From Streptomyces griseofuscus (GTDB lineage Bacteria > Actinomycetota > Actinomycetes > Streptomycetales > Streptomycetaceae): 64,000 nt of DNA. Made by a program: the position numbers and the translations under genes. The stretch spans positions 23,910 through 87,909 of the forward strand of contig NZ_CP051008.1 of NCBI RefSeq assembly GCF_014673495.1. The letters run 5' to 3'. Every line of letters starts with the position of its first letter. The first letter of the stretch is position 1. Shown piece by piece: positions 31,893 to 40,787 of the stretch. The notes under the pieces are model-generated. The model was not told where the DNA came from, did not search any database, and saw only the letters and a program-made list of their open reading frames with translations.

Positions 31893-33866
31893 ATGACAGT
31901 GGATATCAGGGTGATCCGGGCCGGTCAGATGTACCGCTACTACCTCCGCGAGACCGTCGTCGGCGACGCCCGCCGCCCGGCTCGCACACCGCTGCGCGCC
32001 GCCCAGGAGCAAGCCGGGGTCCCGGCCGGGCGCTGGATGGGCCGCGGCCTTGCCGCGCTCGGACTCGCGCCGGGCGAGGAAGTCACCGAGGCGCAGCTAC
32101 GGAACCTGTTCGGCGAGCGCGGCCGCCACCCGGACGCGGACCGGATCGAGGCCGACCTGCTCGCCGCGGGCGCCTCACCGAAGCAGGCGTTCAAGGCCGG
32201 CGCCCTCGGTCGCCGGGTGACGGTCACGGGCGTGGACTTCGTGTTCCGGCCGCAGCCGAGCATCTACCTCCTTTGGGCGCTGGGGGATGAGGAGACCCGG
32301 CTGGTGATCGAGGCCGCGCACGAGCGGGCGATCGTCCGGGTGCTGGAGTGGATCGAGGACGAGGTCGCGGTGATCCGGTACGGCAAGGACGGCATCTACC
32401 GGGTGCGGCCGCCCGGCGGTCTGGTCGCCGCCCGCTTCCGCCACTACGAGGCGCGCTCCGGCCGACCACTGCTCCACGACCACCTGATGCTGTCGGTGAA
32501 GGGCCAGCGCCTGGACGGGAAGTGGGGCTCGGTCCACACCACGGCCCTGTACGAGAACACCGTGGCCGCCTCCGCGCTCTACAACGAGCTGGTGGCCGCT
32601 GAGGTCTGTGAGGAGCTGGGGCTGGCGACCGAGCCGCGCACCGTCACCCCGGGGCGCCGGCCCGTGATGGAGATCGCCGGGGTGCCGCACGAGCTGATCC
32701 GCTGGACCTCCAAGAGGAGCGACCAGATCGCCGCCTGCCTGGAGGAGCTGGAGCAGGAGTACGTCACCGCCGTCGACGACGACGGCGAGCTGCGGTTCCT
32801 GCCCGTGGTCTCCGAGCGGGCCCGCGCCAAGATGGAGCGGATCGCCGCCCGCAAGACCCGCCCGCCGAAGAAGAAGACGCTGCCGCTCGCGGAGCTACGC
32901 GTCTGGTGGAAGGTGAGCGCGATCCTCACCTCCAAGGTCGCCGCCGACGTCATCACCTCCCTCCTCGAGTACGCCCGTGCTGCGGCCGCGGCGATCCGGG
33001 CCCGGGTCGCCGTCGTGGTCGACGTCGCCCTGGCGGCCGTCGACGTCGCCGCGACCGTGTTCGTGATGAACGAGGGCGGGCGCTTCCACCGCCGGCACCT
33101 GCTCGCCGAAGCCCGCCGCCACCTCGCTCTGGTCCTGCGCGGCCGCCGCCGCGACCCCGGCCTGGACGACCAGGTCGTGGCCGCCGCCATCTCCACCCAC
33201 TGCCTGGACATCAGTGAACCGAAGACCGTACGCGGCCTGGAGGCCGGCTACCGCCTCTACACCGCCCGGTGGTCCCTGTCCGACCTCCCCGCCCGCCGCC
33301 CGCCCGCCGTGCCCGATCCGGACCGGCACCCCCCGGCCGATCCCGGCGAGCCGGCCGGACTCCGGGCCCCGGGCCAGGACGCGGGGGAGTGGGAGATCCC
33401 CCGCGTCCCGCTCCAGTACGAGCGCGCCGTCCTCGCCGGTGCGGTGGTCCGCGAGCAGCTGCGCACCACCACCGCCACCGCCGTGCGGGGCCGGGCATAC
33501 GACGTCGTCGCCCACCAGCAGGCGGCGATGCCCGAGCAGCTGCTCGCGCCCGCGGCCGCCGATCCCGAGCGCGACGACCAGGAGCCGGAAGCCGTACCCG
33601 GCGAGGCGATCGACATGACGGCGCTGCGGGCCCTGCGCGACTCCCGTACGGACGTGGAAGCCCTCGACATCACCGGCGACCGACTGCGCCATCTCCAGGA
33701 CGTGTTCACCAAGGCGGGCGAGGACGCCCGCACCCGCGCCGCCCGTGCGGCCCGGCGCACCGCACCGGACGACGCCGACGCGGCGCACCCGGTGCGCCAG
33801 GACGACCAGCAGGCGCACCACCCGCAGCAGCCCGGACCGCACCGAGGCCGGGAGGCCGGCCACTGA
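31893..33866 (+). CDS. MobF/TrwC-type relaxase without helicase domain
   Basis: The 657-residue protein has an N-terminal tyrosine cluster (Tyr14, Tyr16, Tyr17 in QMYRYYLRE) and a histidine triad at His184, His195 and His197 (RHYEARSGRPLLHDH), the exact 11 plus 2 spacing of TrwC/TraI relaxases. A long basic C-terminal part follows (about 300-657), but the SF1 helicase normally fused to MobF relaxases is absent. Such enzymes nick oriT and stay bound to the DNA end. ATG 31893 lacks a good ribosome site; GTG 31884 is an alternative. The repeats just after the stop are oriT candidates. Confidence 0.8.
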   Translation: MTVDIRVIRAGQMYRYYLRETVVGDARRPARTPLRAAQEQAGVPAGRWMGRGLAALGLAPGEEVTEAQLRNLFGERGRHPDADRIEADLLAAGASPKQAFKAGALGRRVTVTGVDFVFRPQPSIYLLWALGDEETRLVIEAAHERAIVRVLEWIEDEVAVIRYGKDGIYRVRPPGGLVAARFRHYEARSGRPLLHDHLMLSVKGQRLDGKWGSVHTTALYENTVAASALYNELVAAEVCEELGLATEPRTVTPGRRPVMEIAGVPHELIRWTSKRSDQIAACLEELEQEYVTAVDDDGELRFLPVVSERARAKMERIAARKTRPPKKKTLPLAELRVWWKVSAILTSKVAADVITSLLEYARAAAAAIRARVAVVVDVALAAVDVAATVFVMNEGGRFHRRHLLAEARRHLALVLRGRRRDPGLDDQVVAAAISTHCLDISEPKTVRGLEAGYRLYTARWSLSDLPARRPPAVPDPDRHPPADPGEPAGLRAPGQDAGEWEIPRVPLQYERAVLAGAVVREQLRTTTATAVRGRAYDVVAHQQAAMPEQLLAPAAADPERDDQEPEAVPGEAIDMTALRALRDSRTDVEALDITGDRLRHLQDVFTKAGEDARTRAARAARRTAPDDADAAHPVRQDDQQAHHPQQPGPHRGREAGH

Positions 33867-34320
33867 GCGCACCACGGTGGCGCACCCCGGTGCGGTGGTG
33901 CGCACCGACGATGTCCGGTGTCCACTCCACCGAGTGGAGTCCACCGGCCGGGAGTGGACGCCACCGCGCTCTCCACCCACTCCACCGAGTGGGGCCCACC
34001 GGGTGGAGTGGACGCCACCGACGGGAGTGGAGCCGCACTTCCACCCGGTGCGTTTCCCCTAGACACCAGCTCAGGTCAAGGGAAAACGCGCCGCCCCATC
34101 GCCTCCACCCGGGCCGACTCCACCGCACCACCGTCCCTCCGGTACGCGCGCCGGCCGCACCGGTGAGCGCACCGCCCACCGAGTGGAGCGCACCGAGTGG
34201 ACGGTGGTGCGCATCGTGGTGCGCACCGGATGGACTCGGTGCGCGCACCACCGCACCAGGGCGCACCGGATCGGAGCGCACCACCGCACCGGTGCGCTCC
34301 CACCCGGTGCGGTGGTGCGG
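33867..34320. repeat. Repeat-rich region after the relaxase, oriT candidate
   Basis: No gene. CACCGAGTGG occurs at 33928, 33983, 34177 and 34191, with related CACCGGGTGGAGTGG and GGGAGTGG words between. GGTGCGCACC palindromes occur at about 33897, 34219 and 34326, with several CACCGCACC words. At 34050-34085 an imperfect hairpin (GCGTTTCCCCT and AAGGGAAAACGC) resembles a nick region. Being next to the relaxase gene, this is the best oriT candidate in the window. A degraded mirror copy lies at 53.9-54.0 kb. Confidence 0.6.
34050..34065. repeat. 16-base direct repeat GCGTTTCCCCTAGACA, copy 1
   Basis: Identical to 34942-34957. It forms one arm of a hairpin with AAGGGAAAACGC at 34078-34087. The pair flanks the 34321-34764 gene and may be nick sites, recombination sites or protein-binding sites. 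Confidence 0.6.
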
Positions 34321-34764
34321 TCAGTGGTGCGCACCGGGTGCGGAGTGGATCGCGTGCGCGAGCACCAGGTGCTCACCGCGCATCGCCTCCAGGGTGTCGG
34401 CGGTGTCCGGGTGGTCGGGGTCCGGGATGACGTTCACGGTGAACCGGATGATGCTGCGGGCGATGCCCGGCGCCGCCGTGGTGGGGGATTCCCGCGCCCA
34501 GTCCCGCAGCGCGGACAGCAGCGCGCACCCGACCTCGTCCAGCGCGAAGGAGTCCGCGGACAGCTCTGCCTCCCCGTCCACGGCCGTGGCGGGCCCGACG
34601 ATGTCCTCGGCAAGCCGCAGCAGGACGAACGCCAGCTCCGGGTCGGCTTCCGCCCGTCCGGCGACAGCGGCGCCGCCGCCCATCTGCAGGGCCAGGAGGT
34701 AGTCGAAGCCGAGCTCCACCTGCTCGGGCGTCAGCGGGGTCCGGGGCGGGATCAGGTACGGCAT
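34321..34764 (-). CDS. Unknown 147-residue protein
   Basis: GAGGAGACCTCC precedes ATG 34764. The product is a helical acidic protein: LTPEQVELGFDYLLALQMGG at the start, AFVLLRLAEDIVG in the middle and a histidine-rich end. It is the only minus-strand gene in this stretch and overlaps the end of the repeat region. No function recognised. Confidence 0.6.
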   Translation of the reverse strand: MPYLIPPRTPLTPEQVELGFDYLLALQMGGGAAVAGRAEADPELAFVLLRLAEDIVGPATAVDGEAELSADSFALDEVGCALLSALRDWARESPTTAAPGIARSIIRFTVNVIPDPDHPDTADTLEAMRGEHLVLAHAIHSAPGAHH

Positions 34765-35424
34765 GGAGGTCTCCTCAGACGGGTGTCGCCGCGCTGATCG
34801 CGACGACTCCCCGCAGCCTCGGGCGATCACCCTGTGGACAGAGGACAGAGACTTCTCCCTGCCTTCCGGGGGTGGCCGGCCCCGACCACGAACGGGGCCG
34901 CACCCCCCTTGTCGACCTCTGCTACCGCCCCGACCACGGCCGCGTTTCCCCTAGACAGGGTTCGCTACCGGCCACGGTCAGACCGCGGACTAGGGGGTCG
35001 ACGGCACGCTGCTCCTTTACCTCGACCGCCCCGGCCGGGGCCGCGAAGGAGACGTGTCGATGACGAACACCCACCCGAGGACCGGGCAGCGGCACCGCTC
35101 GGACTGCTCCCATCGGAAGGCCCGCCCGTGGCGGGCAAGCCCAAGGGGGTTCCCTGGGTGCCCACTTCAAAGGCCCCTCGGGAACCCCCTTTGGAGCCCG
35201 GCACCCCCGCCCGGAGGAAAACCCCTAGTCAGAGGCATAATCGGCGTGAAAATCGCAGCGTCACAACCCTCTTCTCTCCTCTTGTTGTCTGTAGTGGAGG
35301 AGATCATCGGGTTCCGGGGGGCCCGGACGCCCTCCCAGGCCGGGCGCGGCCAGCCGCAGCAGCCGCGGCGGCGGTTGGCCGACGGCGGGCGGTTGCGAGC
35401 AACGAGGGAGAGGAAGCAGGGCTG
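34765..35424. other. Gene-free region before the replication-relaxation gene
   Basis: Codon bias is poor and no gene is supported. The region contains a DnaA-box-like CTGTGGACAG at 34832-34841, the second copy of GCGTTTCCCCTAGACA at 34942-34957, and a long hairpin AAGGGGGTTCCC/GGGAACCCCCTT at 35143-35154 and 35180-35191. A promoter is expected near the end; GAGGAAG lies before the ATG at 35425. A second origin or regulatory region is possible. Confidence 0.45.
34942..34957. repeat. 16-base direct repeat GCGTTTCCCCTAGACA, copy 2
   Basis: Identical to 34050-34065, 892 bases away. A degraded version (GCGTCTAGGGAAACGCA on the plus strand, at 52941-52957) lies in the right arm at the expected mirror position, so the site belongs to the inverted copy as well. 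Confidence 0.6.
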
Positions 35425-37062
35425 ATGACGGGGAAGCGGAAGACCAACCCAGCGGGATCGACGAACAGCTACCGCGGCGACGTGCTGCGCGTGCTCGGAG
35501 CGCTCAAGGTCGCGACAGCGGATCAGGTCCAGCGGATCGGCGCCCCGCACCTGACCTTCCGGCACGCCGACAAGCCGACCCCGTCGAAGCAGAAGCAGGC
35601 CCGCACCGCCTCGCACACCGGCGCGCTCTCCGACATGCGCAAGCACGGCCTGTCCGAGAACGGCGGCTCCACCGAGACCGGCGACTCCCTGCGCAACCTC
35701 ACCCTCAAGGGCCTGGAGGCCGCCTCCTACGAGCTGCGGCGGCCGGTGACGGAGATGGGCTCCACCGCGCGCGGCGCGGGCTCCAGCGGGGCCTCCCACC
35801 CGATGGCCGTCAACGAGACCGTGATCGCGATGCTGCGCCCGAAGCCGAACATGGCCAAGCTCGCCGAAGACCCGCCCCACGTCCAGGCCGCCGCCCAGGC
35901 CGCCGTCGACGGACCGGACGGCATCGGCACCATCGCCTCGTACTGGACCGAGGTCCCGCTCCCGGCGACCGGCACCTGGAACGCGCCCGGCAAGGGCGGC
36001 GCCCAGGCCGACCTCGTGCTCACCGCCCCGCAGGACGGCGTGCCGCTGCTGTTCATCGAGGTCGACAACTGCCACGAGACCGCTGAAGAACTCGCGCTGA
36101 AGCTGGAGAAGTACGCCCGCTTCTTCCGCCGCACCGCGAAGGACACCGACGGCAAGGAGCGCCCGATGTGGCGCACCCGCTGGTCCACCCCCGAGGGCCC
36201 GTACGGGGAGGCGCCGCACCCGCCGGTGCTGCTGGTGTTCAACCACATCGGCGAGCGGAACCCCAACCGCACCGTCCCGCGCCTGCAAGAACTGACCCGC
36301 CACCTGTGGCAGGGGGAGCGGCAGCGCGGCGGCCACCACCTTTACGACCGGAAGATCCCGATCATCGCGGTCGGGCTGAAGAACCTCCAGAAGCACGGCC
36401 CGGCCGGCGCCGTGTTCGCACGCTTCGGTCGTACGCACCCGCAGCCGCTCCTGGAGGCGATCGGCAACCCGCGCTTCGAGGCCGCCCAGGCCCGTGAGGC
36501 AGAGGAGGCGAAGACCCGGGCGGCGGCGCACCAGGAACAGGTACGGCGTGCCGCGCAGGAGCTGGCGGCGAAGCAGGCCGCCGACCGTGAGGCCCGCCGC
36601 CCCGCGTGCACCGGCTGCGGGACGAAGTTCACCGACGCCCGCTGGGAGGCCGTGCAGCCGAAGGGCTGGGACGCGCCGAAGGACTCCCACCCGCAGCTGT
36701 GCGACAACTGCAAGCAGACGGCCACCGCGGCCGCCGCCAGCCCGGCGGCCGGTACGTGGGAGCGCCAAGAGCCTGTGCGCGGTGAGGCGGGGTCGGACGA
36801 CTTCTGGCCCGCCCCCGAGCGCCCCGTCTGCACCGAGTGCGGTGCCGCGTTCACCGACGAACGATGGAAGGCGACCAAGTCCGTCGGATGGACTGCTTCC
36901 CCGGCGAAGCATCCGTCTCTGTGCGGGGACTGCGACCAGCGGTACGAGGCCGACTTGGACCGGGCCTGGGGTGTGACTCCCCGGCGGGAGGAGCGCGACC
37001 AGGAGCAGGAGCCGGCCGTGCCCGAGCAGAAGCCCGGCTGGCTCTCGCGCCTGCGCCGCTGA
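35425..37062 (+). CDS. Replication-relaxation family protein
   Basis: The 545-residue protein has an N-terminal winged-helix-like region (LRVLGALKVATADQVQRIG), a central nuclease-like core with GGAQADLVLTAPQDGVP then LLFIEVDNCHETAEELALKL (about 190-225), and two copies of a zinc module at the C-terminus (CTGCGTKFTDARW, LCDNC; CTECGAAFTDERW, LCGDC). This matches the replication-relaxation family common on Streptomyces plasmids and integrative elements. The E-x-D pattern hints at a PD-(D/E)XK fold. GAGGAAG precedes ATG 35425. Confidence 0.75.
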   Translation: MTGKRKTNPAGSTNSYRGDVLRVLGALKVATADQVQRIGAPHLTFRHADKPTPSKQKQARTASHTGALSDMRKHGLSENGGSTETGDSLRNLTLKGLEAASYELRRPVTEMGSTARGAGSSGASHPMAVNETVIAMLRPKPNMAKLAEDPPHVQAAAQAAVDGPDGIGTIASYWTEVPLPATGTWNAPGKGGAQADLVLTAPQDGVPLLFIEVDNCHETAEELALKLEKYARFFRRTAKDTDGKERPMWRTRWSTPEGPYGEAPHPPVLLVFNHIGERNPNRTVPRLQELTRHLWQGERQRGGHHLYDRKIPIIAVGLKNLQKHGPAGAVFARFGRTHPQPLLEAIGNPRFEAAQAREAEEAKTRAAAHQEQVRRAAQELAAKQAADREARRPACTGCGTKFTDARWEAVQPKGWDAPKDSHPQLCDNCKQTATAAAASPAAGTWERQEPVRGEAGSDDFWPAPERPVCTECGAAFTDERWKATKSVGWTASPAKHPSLCGDCDQRYEADLDRAWGVTPRREERDQEQEPAVPEQKPGWLSRLRR

Positions 37063-37170
37063 GCCGGGCACGCCGCCGGCGGCCGGGCGACGGGTACACG
37101 TACCGGTCCGCCCGGCCGCCGGTGGTGGGGGAGACTGAGGGCCACCATTCCAGCGGCGAGGGGCGAGAAC

Positions 37171-37521
37171 ATGGCGGCGAAGACGGATCCGGCGCAGTTG
37201 GTCCGGCAGGCCCGGGACCTGATCGAACAGTTCAACCGCGTGGTGCTGGACGACGCGAAGGAGCTGTCCGCGCCCGCGCTGTCGGAGTCCACCCAGGCGC
37301 TGAAGGCGTTGGTCGAGCGGCTCCCGCAGGCGTTCGAGCAGACCGCCGACGTCCTGGAGCTCCTGGCCAAGAGCGACAAGGTCACGGTCGAGCAGGGCGA
37401 CGTGAAGACCGAGGTGGCCGCGACCGCCGCGGAACTCCGGGCGGTCGCGGCCGACAGCGAGCAGCTGGGCAAGAGCCTCGCGAACCCGGCGTCGGCCCTG
37501 TTCCTCATGGGCGGCCGCTGA
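37171..37521 (+). CDS. Unknown 116-residue helical protein
   Basis: GGGGCGAGAAC lies before ATG 37171. The product is almost fully helical and alanine/leucine-rich (LVRQARDLIEQFNRVVLDD, then LVERLPQAFEQTADVLELLA), with no membrane segment. It ends two bases before the next ATG. Function unknown. Confidence 0.65.
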   Translation: MAAKTDPAQLVRQARDLIEQFNRVVLDDAKELSAPALSESTQALKALVERLPQAFEQTADVLELLAKSDKVTVEQGDVKTEVAATAAELRAVAADSEQLGKSLANPASALFLMGGR

Positions 37522-37523
37522 CC

Positions 37524-37748
37524 ATGACCGACCTGCCCTCGCCCGAAGAGGTCGAAGCCGCCCGCACGCCCGCCGGCGGCTGGAAGCGCGACCAGCTCGC
37601 CGCCTGGGGAGTGCCGTGGCCCCCGCCGAAGGGCTGGAAGGACGAGCTGGCCGAACGCTGGAAGGACGCCCGCCCAGCGGGACCGCCGGCGCCCCCGCCC
37701 ACCCCGGCCCCGGCCGACTTCGCCCAGGACACGCTCGACTTCGGCTGA
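37524..37748 (+). CDS. Unknown 74-residue protein
   Basis: ATG 37524 is two bases after the previous stop. The product is tryptophan-rich (GGWKRDQLAAWGVPWPPPKG, then GWKDELAERW) with a proline-rich tail. Such short tryptophan-rich peptides often mediate protein contacts. Confidence 0.6.
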   Translation: MTDLPSPEEVEAARTPAGGWKRDQLAAWGVPWPPPKGWKDELAERWKDARPAGPPAPPPTPAPADFAQDTLDFG

Positions 37749-37758
37749 CCCGACGACA

Positions 37759-37795
37759 GCGGGGCCGGACAGGATCACCCTGCCCGGCCCCGCTG
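37759..37795. terminator. Bidirectional hairpin terminator
   Basis: AGCGGGGCCGG at 37759-37769 pairs with CCGGCCCCGCT at 37785-37795, an 11-bp perfect stem between convergent genes ending at 37748 and 37811. Confidence 0.7.
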
Positions 37796-37810
37796 CTCGT
37801 TCCCGGCTGC

Positions 37811-38638
37811 TCACCGGCTGAGGCGGATGCGCGGCCCCCACGCGAACTCGAGGTCGTCTAGGAAGACGGTCTCCAGCTCCTCCTCCCACCGGCCGCGCAG
37901 GAGGAACGGGGCGGCCTCCATCCGCTCCAGGATGACCAGGGTCTCGGGCTGACCGACCAGCGCGTACCGGCCGTGCGAGGCGGGCCTGCTGCCCGGCCCG
38001 TACGCGCGCAGCAGCTCCTCCAGGCGGGCGCGGTGCTCCTCCACGAACACCGCCAGGCGCTCGATGTACCCCGCGCGTTCCTCGTCGCCCACCGCGCTCA
38101 GCGCGGCCTCCAGGAAGTCCGACCCGTCCGGCCAGTGGCGGGTGCCCGGCGCGGCCACGGCCCACGGGAAGCGTTCCGCCGCCGCCAGGACGTCCTTCGC
38201 CTCCAGCGGCGGCACCGAGGCCGGGGCGGGTTCGTCCGCCGCCGTCGCCTCCGGGGCGGCCGGGGCGGGGGAGGCCGGCTGTTGGAGGTGGGCGACCAGC
38301 ATGGCGCTGGAGGCGGCGCGCCCGCGCCCCGCGTGGGTGGTGGTGTCGGCGATGCGCAGCAGGTAGCTGGCGACGTCGCGGACACCGGCGTGCCAGCCGT
38401 CCTCGAACCGCGGCTCGGACTTGTGCGGGGCGCTGCTCTCGGAGATCCAGGTGTGGGCGCCGGCCACCGCCCCGGCCTCCAGCTTCGCCACGATGTCGTC
38501 GGCCTGCTCGTGCCCGATCCCGGCGGCGGCCAGGGCCTGGAAGACGGTGAGCCGCGCGCTGGTGGCGTCGTGCTGGTGGTGGCTGATGGCGGCCAGCTCC
38601 TGGCCGTACGCGTCGGCGTCGTGCTGCTCGGTGCTCAC
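37811..38638 (-). CDS. Unknown 275-residue protein
   Basis: GGGAGGCACCCC precedes GTG 38638, which overlaps the stop of the upstream gene by GTGA. The N-terminal part is helical with many histidines (AAISHHQHDATSARLTVFQA). A proline/alanine linker at about 120-145 separates it from a C-terminal part ending in LDDLEFAWGPRIRLSR. No domain recognised; it is the last gene of the helicase operon. Confidence 0.65.
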   Translation of the reverse strand: MSTEQHDADAYGQELAAISHHQHDATSARLTVFQALAAAGIGHEQADDIVAKLEAGAVAGAHTWISESSAPHKSEPRFEDGWHAGVRDVASYLLRIADTTTHAGRGRAASSAMLVAHLQQPASPAPAAPEATAADEPAPASVPPLEAKDVLAAAERFPWAVAAPGTRHWPDGSDFLEAALSAVGDEERAGYIERLAVFVEEHRARLEELLRAYGPGSRPASHGRYALVGQPETLVILERMEAAPFLLRGRWEEELETVFLDDLEFAWGPRIRLSR

Positions 38639-38934
38639 GGGGTGCCTCCCTTGTCTGTGCGGGTGCGGTGGGTGACCCAGTCCGGATCGCGTACGGGCAC
38701 CGGCACCGTGGTGTCGGCGGCGGGGGTGCGCATGATGCGCCAGCTGGTGCGCGGCGCGGTGGCGACGTGGACCAGGACGACGACGGCCTGGCGCCCCGCG
38801 CCGCCCCGGGCCCACGCCCCGGCGTGGTGGACCTGATCGGCTGCCCAGTCGCCCGCCCGCCGCCACGGGCGCAGCCGTCCGAGCAGATAGCCGGCTGCGA
38901 GCGCGGCGGCCGCGGTGACGATGACGCCCACCAT
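38635..38934 (-). CDS. 99-residue membrane-anchored protein
   Basis: ATG 38934 shares one base with the helicase stop (TGATG), and its end overlaps the next start (GTGA). It begins with one membrane segment (VGVIVTAAAALAAGYLLG) followed by a basic, tryptophan-containing tail. Its tight coupling to the helicase suggests a shared task. Confidence 0.65.
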   Translation of the reverse strand: MVGVIVTAAAALAAGYLLGRLRPWRRAGDWAADQVHHAGAWARGGAGRQAVVVLVHVATAPRTSWRIMRTPAADTTVPVPVRDPDWVTHRTRTDKGGTP

Positions 38935-40787
38935 CAGGACCACCTCATCCCGACCTTGGACAGCTGCTCCACCCGCTCCGGCGACAGCCCGGCGGCCCGG
39001 CTCCGCTGGTTGTTCACCCACGCCCCCAGCCGGTACTGGTCCTCCCGGCCGTCCTCGGAGACGGTCTCGACGTGCTTGCGCGGGACCTTGAGGTGTCCCT
39101 CGCGCTCGAAGAACTGCCGGGCGGCCGCGAGGTGGGCGTTCCACTTGTCGGCCTGCGTACGGGGCCGCTGCGGCTTCTCCTCCTCGGGCGCGGGCTCGAT
39201 CCCGAGGACCTGCTCGCACATCCACTGCTGCACGGTCGTGAGCTCGTCCCACCCGTACCGCACCGACTGCACCCACCGCCCCAGGTCCTCGCCCTGACGC
39301 AGGACGTCGCCCGCCTCGGTGGGCAGCGCCTCGCCCGCGTCCAGGTGCATACGCACCAGGTGGAAGGCCCGCTGCCAGGTCACCGGCCACGACGGGCACC
39401 AAGAGGCGTCGATCTCCTCCAGCTGCTCACGCCGCTCGTCCGACAGCGCCCCGGCCGACGACTCCACCGGCAGACCCTCCGCGCGCCGACGCTCGTTCTC
39501 TGCGGCCTTCCTCGCGGCGGCCCGCGCGTTCTTGAGCCAGATGCCCACCGCCGCGCCCTGGAAGGTGGCGTCCAGCGGCGCCAGGAGGTGCCCGCTCTCG
39601 GCAGCCCATCCGCGCGCGGCCGTGAGGCCCTCCTCCCAGGCGACGTCGAAATGGCTCCAGATCATGCCGAGCTTCTCCAGCTGCGCGACGCGGTCCTCGT
39701 CCATCTCGCCGCGGGCGTAGAACCGGCGGGCGTCGGCGGTCCACTGCCCCAGCGGGAAGTTGGCGAGCGAGGCCGGCCACACCGCGCCCTCCGCCTCCTG
39801 GCCGTCGACGGCGGCGGCGGGAACGCGGAACGTGAACGGGACGCGCAGGTCTCCGTGTTCGCGGGCGTAGATCACGGCCGCCTCCACGCCGCGCCGCCAG
39901 TGCTCGTGCTCGGGGTTGAGGACGCGCAGGTTGATGAACGCGGCGAGGGCGGCCGGGTCGCGCGGCGTACTGAACTTCAGCAGGGCCTTGGCGGGGGCAC
40001 TGACGCCCCCCGAGCCCTCGCCGCTCCCGCCCGTGCTCTTCCCGCTCTCGTCCTTCCTGACGGGCTTGTAGCGGCTCGGGGCTTGCTGCTCCGCGAGCGT
40101 CTCCACGATCCGCGCGTCGTGCGCCCGCAGCGCCTCCAACAGCTTGGCCAGCCCGCCGAACGCCCGGGACGTCAGCATGTTGTCCGCCGTCTCGCCCGGC
40201 CCGAGCAGGACCGGCACGACCAGGCTGGCCATCTTGCCCTCGCCCGGCTGCATCCGCAGCGCCCGGCCCACGGCCTGGACCAGGTCGGGCATCGAGCCGC
40301 GCACGTCGGCCCAGTACACGGAGTCGCAGTTCTTGGTGTCGACGCCCTCGCCCAGGACCTTCACCGAGCAGAGGAAGCACTTCTCCACGACGGTGCCGTC
40401 CGTGGCGACCCCGGCGGCGAACTCGCCCAGGAGGCGGCGGCGGTGGAGCGGCTTGTGGTCCCCGCACAGCCAGTCCGCCCAGATCGTCTTCGGGTACAGC
40501 ACGGGGTCGCTGGCGTGCAGCTGCGCGGCGACGTCGGGAAGGCCGGCCGCGAACGCTTCGGCCTCCTTCACCACGTGGTGGAAGACGAGCGTGCGCCGGA
40601 AGTTCTCCTCCGCAGACGCCTTCACCAGGGCGGTCTGGAGCGCGGCGAGCCGGGCCCCGCGGACCTCTGGCCGAGCGCCCTCCGCGCCCAGGAGGGCCGC
40701 CGGGAAGCCTTCCGCTGTTCCGCGCAGTTGGGCGGTGTCTCGCGTAGACGTGTCGAAGAGTCTCCATCGGTCGAGCTCGGGCGGGGT
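38934..40787 (-). CDS. SF2 helicase with helicase-associated repeats, 5' part missing
   Basis: The open frame runs to 40787, where an in-frame TGA (40790-40788) ends it. From about 40.72 kb down it encodes the second half of an SF2 helicase: RRTLVFHHVVKEAEAF, CSVKVLGEGVDTKNC and DLVQAVGRALRMQPGEGK (motifs IV-VI). Helicase-associated domains follow (for example WEEGLTAARGWAAESGHLLA). The N-terminal ATP-binding half (Walker A, DEAH) is absent. The last 20-25 codons before 40787 already look degraded. GTG 40625 is the first usable start but would give a motor without an ATP site. The break coincides with the start of the mirror-image arm. Confidence 0.75.
   Translation of the reverse strand, partial: TPPELDRWRLFDTSTRDTAQLRGTAEGFPAALLGAEGARPEVRGARLAALQTALVKASAEENFRRTLVFHHVVKEAEAFAAGLPDVAAQLHASDPVLYPKTIWADWLCGDHKPLHRRRLLGEFAAGVATDGTVVEKCFLCSVKVLGEGVDTKNCDSVYWADVRGSMPDLVQAVGRALRMQPGEGKMASLVVPVLLGPGETADNMLTSRAFGGLAKLLEALRAHDARIVETLAEQQAPSRYKPVRKDESGKSTGGSGEGSGGVSAPAKALLKFSTPRDPAALAAFINLRVLNPEHEHWRRGVEAAVIYAREHGDLRVPFTFRVPAAAVDGQEAEGAVWPASLANFPLGQWTADARRFYARGEMDEDRVAQLEKLGMIWSHFDVAWEEGLTAARGWAAESGHLLAPLDATFQGAAVGIWLKNARAAARKAAENERRRAEGLPVESSAGALSDERREQLEEIDASWCPSWPVTWQRAFHLVRMHLDAGEALPTEAGDVLRQGEDLGRWVQSVRYGWDELTTVQQWMCEQVLGIEPAPEEEKPQRPRTQADKWNAHLAAARQFFEREGHLKVPRKHVETVSEDGREDQYRLGAWVNNQRSRAAGLSPERVEQLSKVGMRWS

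Noticed and set aside
1..40787. Integrase or att sites for chromosomal integration
   Set aside because: No tyrosine or serine recombinase was found, and tap-tpg argues for an autonomous linear replicon.
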